Assembly (NCBI GenBank): GCA_934589325.1
Contig: CAKTNU010000082.1
Location: forward strand, 1 to 7,756
DNA length: 7,756 nucleotides
Direction: 5' to 3'
Source: an uncultured Oscillospiraceae bacterium
GTDB taxonomy: Bacteria; Bacillota_A; Clostridia; Oscillospirales; Oscillospiraceae
This document shows positions 5,887-7,756 of the stretch, one piece after another (the stretch's first letter is position 1; each line of letters opens with the position of its first letter). A program made the translations under genes and the position numbers. The notes beneath the pieces are model-generated. The model made no database searches. It saw nothing but the letters and a program-made list of their open reading frames with translations, and was not told the origin of the DNA.

Positions 5887-6670
5887 GTGCACTCTCTCCG
5901 TGGGTCTTAACGTCCGGGAACGGGATCAGCACGGGGATCCCCATGCAGTCGACGATGTGGACATGCATATCATAGACATTCTCGACTATCTCCGGCGTCA
6001 TGACCTCGTGTCCGCCGTGGGCATAAATTCCAGAATCCTTCAGGAACATGAAGCGGTCGCAGTAGCGGATCGCAAGATTCAGATCGTGCAGCACGGTAAT
6101 GACGCTTATGCGGTTCTCCTTCGCGATCGCACGGACAAGCTGCATTACCTCGTGCTGATTGCGAGGGTCAAGATTGCTGGTCGGCTCGTCAAGCAGCAGT
6201 ACACGCGGCTCCTGTGCCAGAGCGCGGGCGATAAGTACCTTCTGCGCCTCGCCGCCGGACAGCTCCGAGACATTTCTCAGCGCGTAGTCGCTCAGCTTCA
6301 TGCGGTGCAGAATGTCGGAGACGATGTCCCGGTCCTTCTGCGTCGCATCCCACTGAATGTACGGCTTGCGGCCGAGCAGCACCGTATCGAATACCGATAT
6401 ATCGACTGCCCTTGCGTTCTGCGCGACATAGGCGATGTTCTGCGCCATTTCGTTGCCGCTCATGGCGAAAACATCCTTGCCGTCGACTACGACGCTGCCC
6501 GATCTCGGGTGGAGTATGCGGTCGATGCATTTCAGGAGCGTGCTTTTGCCGGCACCGTTATTGCCGAGTATGGCGGTGCATACACCGTCCGGCACGTCGA
6601 AGCTGATGCCGTCGAGAATATTTCTGCCGCCCTTGGAGTATGAAAAGGTTATATCTTTTACTTCAACCAT
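5873..6670 (-). CDS. FecE/BtuD-type ABC transporter ATP-binding protein
   Basis: Nucleotide-binding subunit (265 residues) that powers a type II ABC importer for metal chelates, cobalamin, haem or metal oxyanions. All catalytic motifs are intact: Walker A GNNGAGKST (36-44), Q-loop Gln84 in YVAQN, signature LSGGE (137-141), Walker B VLLLDEP (157-163), and switch His195 in LHDLN. GRKPYIQWDATQKD (100-113) is the helical-domain segment typical of the FecE/BtuD family. The ATG at 6670 overlaps the permease stop by 8 bases, and a GGGGGA Shine-Dalgarno lies about 10 bases upstream. Partner of the adjacent permease. Sequence motifs do not reveal the substrate, so no specific symbol is given. Confidence 0.95.
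   Translation of the reverse strand: MVEVKDITFSYSKGGRNILDGISFDVPDGVCTAILGNNGAGKSTLLKCIDRILHPRSGSVVVDGKDVFAMSGNEMAQNIAYVAQNARAVDISVFDTVLLGRKPYIQWDATQKDRDIVSDILHRMKLSDYALRNVSELSGGEAQKVLIARALAQEPRVLLLDEPTSNLDPRNQHEVMQLVRAIAKENRISVITVLHDLNLAIRYCDRFMFLKDSGIYAHGGHEVMTPEIVENVYDMHVHIVDCMGIPVLIPFPDVKTHGESAHGAG
5894..5899 (-). promoter_or_regulatory. Ribosome-binding site of the methyltransferase gene
   Basis: GGAGAG on the - strand, inside the ATPase gene, is 7 bases from the ATG at 5886 and only 1 base from the alternative GTG at 5892. This supports 5886. Confidence 0.65.
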
Positions 6671-7739
6671 TTGAGTTTTTCCCCCTGAACAGCAGGATGA
6701 GGAACACGGGCCCGCCGATGAACGACATTATTGCGCCGATGGGCAGAATTATCGGCGGTGCGATGAGCTTTGCAAGAGCGTCTGCAAGTATCAGCAGCAG
6801 CGCCCCGCAGATAGCCGAACCTGGAACGAGGAAGCGGTGGTCATTGCCGACAAAAAATCGCATGACATGCGGCGCGATAAGACCTACAAAGCTGATGATT
6901 CCGACAAAGGATACCGCGACCGCTGCCGACAGCGAACATACCGCCATGCTCACAATCATCACCTTTTTCGTGTCTACGCCAAGGCTCTTTGCCGTGTCGT
7001 ACCCTGCCTCCATAGCGTTGTAATTCCAGCGGTTGTACATATAGAATATCAAACTCAGCACAAAGACGACCGAGATGAATTTCAAGTCGTTCCAGCTTGC
7101 GCTGCCGAGGTTGCCGAAGGTCCAGAAAACGACCGCGCCGAGTGATGTATCGTCGGCAAAATACTGCAGCAGTGTGCTTCCGCCGGCGAACATCGAGCTG
7201 AGTGCCGTGCCTGCGAGGATCAGCCCGCCGGGACCGACATTTTTCTTGAGTCTCGATATCAGTATCACTACCAGCGACGATATTGAGCCGAAGAAGAACG
7301 CGCAGAGCGTAACAATGTACGGATTGTTGACCGAGACGGTCGAAGTCGAGTTGGATTTGGTTATCACGCCGCCGCCGAATACGATTATGCCCAGCGCAGC
7401 GCCGAAGGCCGCGCCCTGCGATACGCCGAGCGTGGATGCCGAGGCCAGTGGGTTGCGAAGGACGCACTGCATCACCGCGCCAGAGGCTGCAAGCGTCGCG
7501 CCGACGAATATTGCGGCCAGTACCCGCGGCAGGCGGATATTCATAATGGCTGTCTGGTACTTCTTTTCGCCCTCGCCCATGAGCGCACGCAGAATATCAG
7601 GCAGGCGTATCTCCAGCGAACCGATACCCATGTATGTCACGGCTGCCAGAATAGTAATAAACGCCGCCGCCGCAAGCGCTATGCGCTTGCGGGCGACGAA
7701 ATGTTCGTACTGTTCGATTTTTATGGGGTGTTTCTGCAA
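6663..7739 (-). CDS. FecCD/BtuC-type ABC transporter permease
   Basis: Membrane subunit (358 residues, about ten helices) of a siderophore/cobalamin/haem/molybdate-type importer. Family landmarks: RLPRVLAAIFVGA from 69, then SGAVMQCVLRNPLASASTLG, which is the conserved first cytoplasmic region; GLIAPH (286-291), NDHR (299-302), and the C-terminal GGPVFLILLF (342-351). A mainly hydrophilic loop with Ser/Thr (KSNSTSTVSV) follows the third helix region. The start is TTG at 7739: an in-frame TAA lies directly upstream at 7742-7740, and the next ATG would remove the first membrane helix. AAGGTG at 7753-7748 is a usable ribosome-binding site. First visible gene of the - strand operon. The bases before it (ATT AAG GTG TGA) could be the end of another gene, possibly the missing substrate-binding protein, but four codons cannot show this. 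Confidence 0.93.
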   Translation of the reverse strand: MQKHPIKIEQYEHFVARKRIALAAAAFITILAAVTYMGIGSLEIRLPDILRALMGEGEKKYQTAIMNIRLPRVLAAIFVGATLAASGAVMQCVLRNPLASASTLGVSQGAAFGAALGIIVFGGGVITKSNSTSTVSVNNPYIVTLCAFFFGSISSLVVILISRLKKNVGPGGLILAGTALSSMFAGGSTLLQYFADDTSLGAVVFWTFGNLGSASWNDLKFISVVFVLSLIFYMYNRWNYNAMEAGYDTAKSLGVDTKKVMIVSMAVCSLSAAVAVSFVGIISFVGLIAPHVMRFFVGNDHRFLVPGSAICGALLLILADALAKLIAPPIILPIGAIMSFIGGPVFLILLFRGKNSNG

Positions 7740-7747
7740 TTATATCA

Positions 7748-7753
7748 CACCTT
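7748..7753 (-). promoter_or_regulatory. Ribosome-binding site for the TTG start of the permease
   Basis: AAGGTG on the - strand is about 8 bases before the TTG at 7739. It supports initiation at a non-ATG codon, since an in-frame stop rules out any earlier start. Confidence 0.55.
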
Positions 7754-7756
7754 AAT

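Noticed and set aside
7739..7747. Perfect extended -10 sequence (TGATATAAT on the - strand) just before the permease
   Set aside because: Transcription would begin inside the first codons of the permease and leave no suitable start codon that keeps the first helix. Overlap with the ribosome-binding region and an in-frame stop fits a chance AT-rich spacer better.

Overview
The window looks like a piece of a GC-rich Gram-positive chromosome, most likely a clostridial (Oscillospiraceae-like, gut-type) Firmicute. This is inferred from the ileS variant motif, the lspA-rluD pairing, strong GGAGG ribosome-binding sites and tight gene packing. The genus cannot be fixed from the sequence alone. Nothing looks like a phage, insertion sequence, CRISPR array, tRNA or rRNA. 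No gap longer than 300 bases lacks a gene.

Left half, + strand (about 1-3695): a housekeeping operon. It holds the 3' half of ileS (isoleucyl-tRNA synthetase), lspA (lipoprotein signal peptidase II) with an unusual cytoplasmic tail of about 190 residues, rluD (23S rRNA pseudouridine synthase of the RluA/RluD family, overlapping lspA by one base), and a 63-residue two-helix membrane protein. A strong bidirectional terminator at 3662-3695 closes it.

Right half, - strand (7739 down to 3756): a second, convergent operon. In transcription order it holds a FecCD/BtuC-type permease, its FecE/BtuD-type ATPase, a class I SAM-dependent methyltransferase, a short FmdE-family protein, and ornithine carbamoyltransferase (argF or arcB). 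Neighbouring genes overlap by 8 and 14 bases or are separated by 2 and 17 bases, so co-transcription is very likely. The substrate-binding protein expected with such an importer is not in the window. It may lie just beyond the right edge, because the last bases are compatible with the 3' end of another gene.

The first four genes of the right operon read as one uptake-and-processing module for a metal, metal oxyanion (molybdate or tungstate) or metal chelate, with the methyltransferase and the Cys/His-containing FmdE protein as cytoplasmic partners. The exact substrate is not visible. This module, the LspA tail with its terminal FSLDDILNEFK motif, and a perfect 22-bp palindrome inside the methyltransferase gene are the most interesting items.
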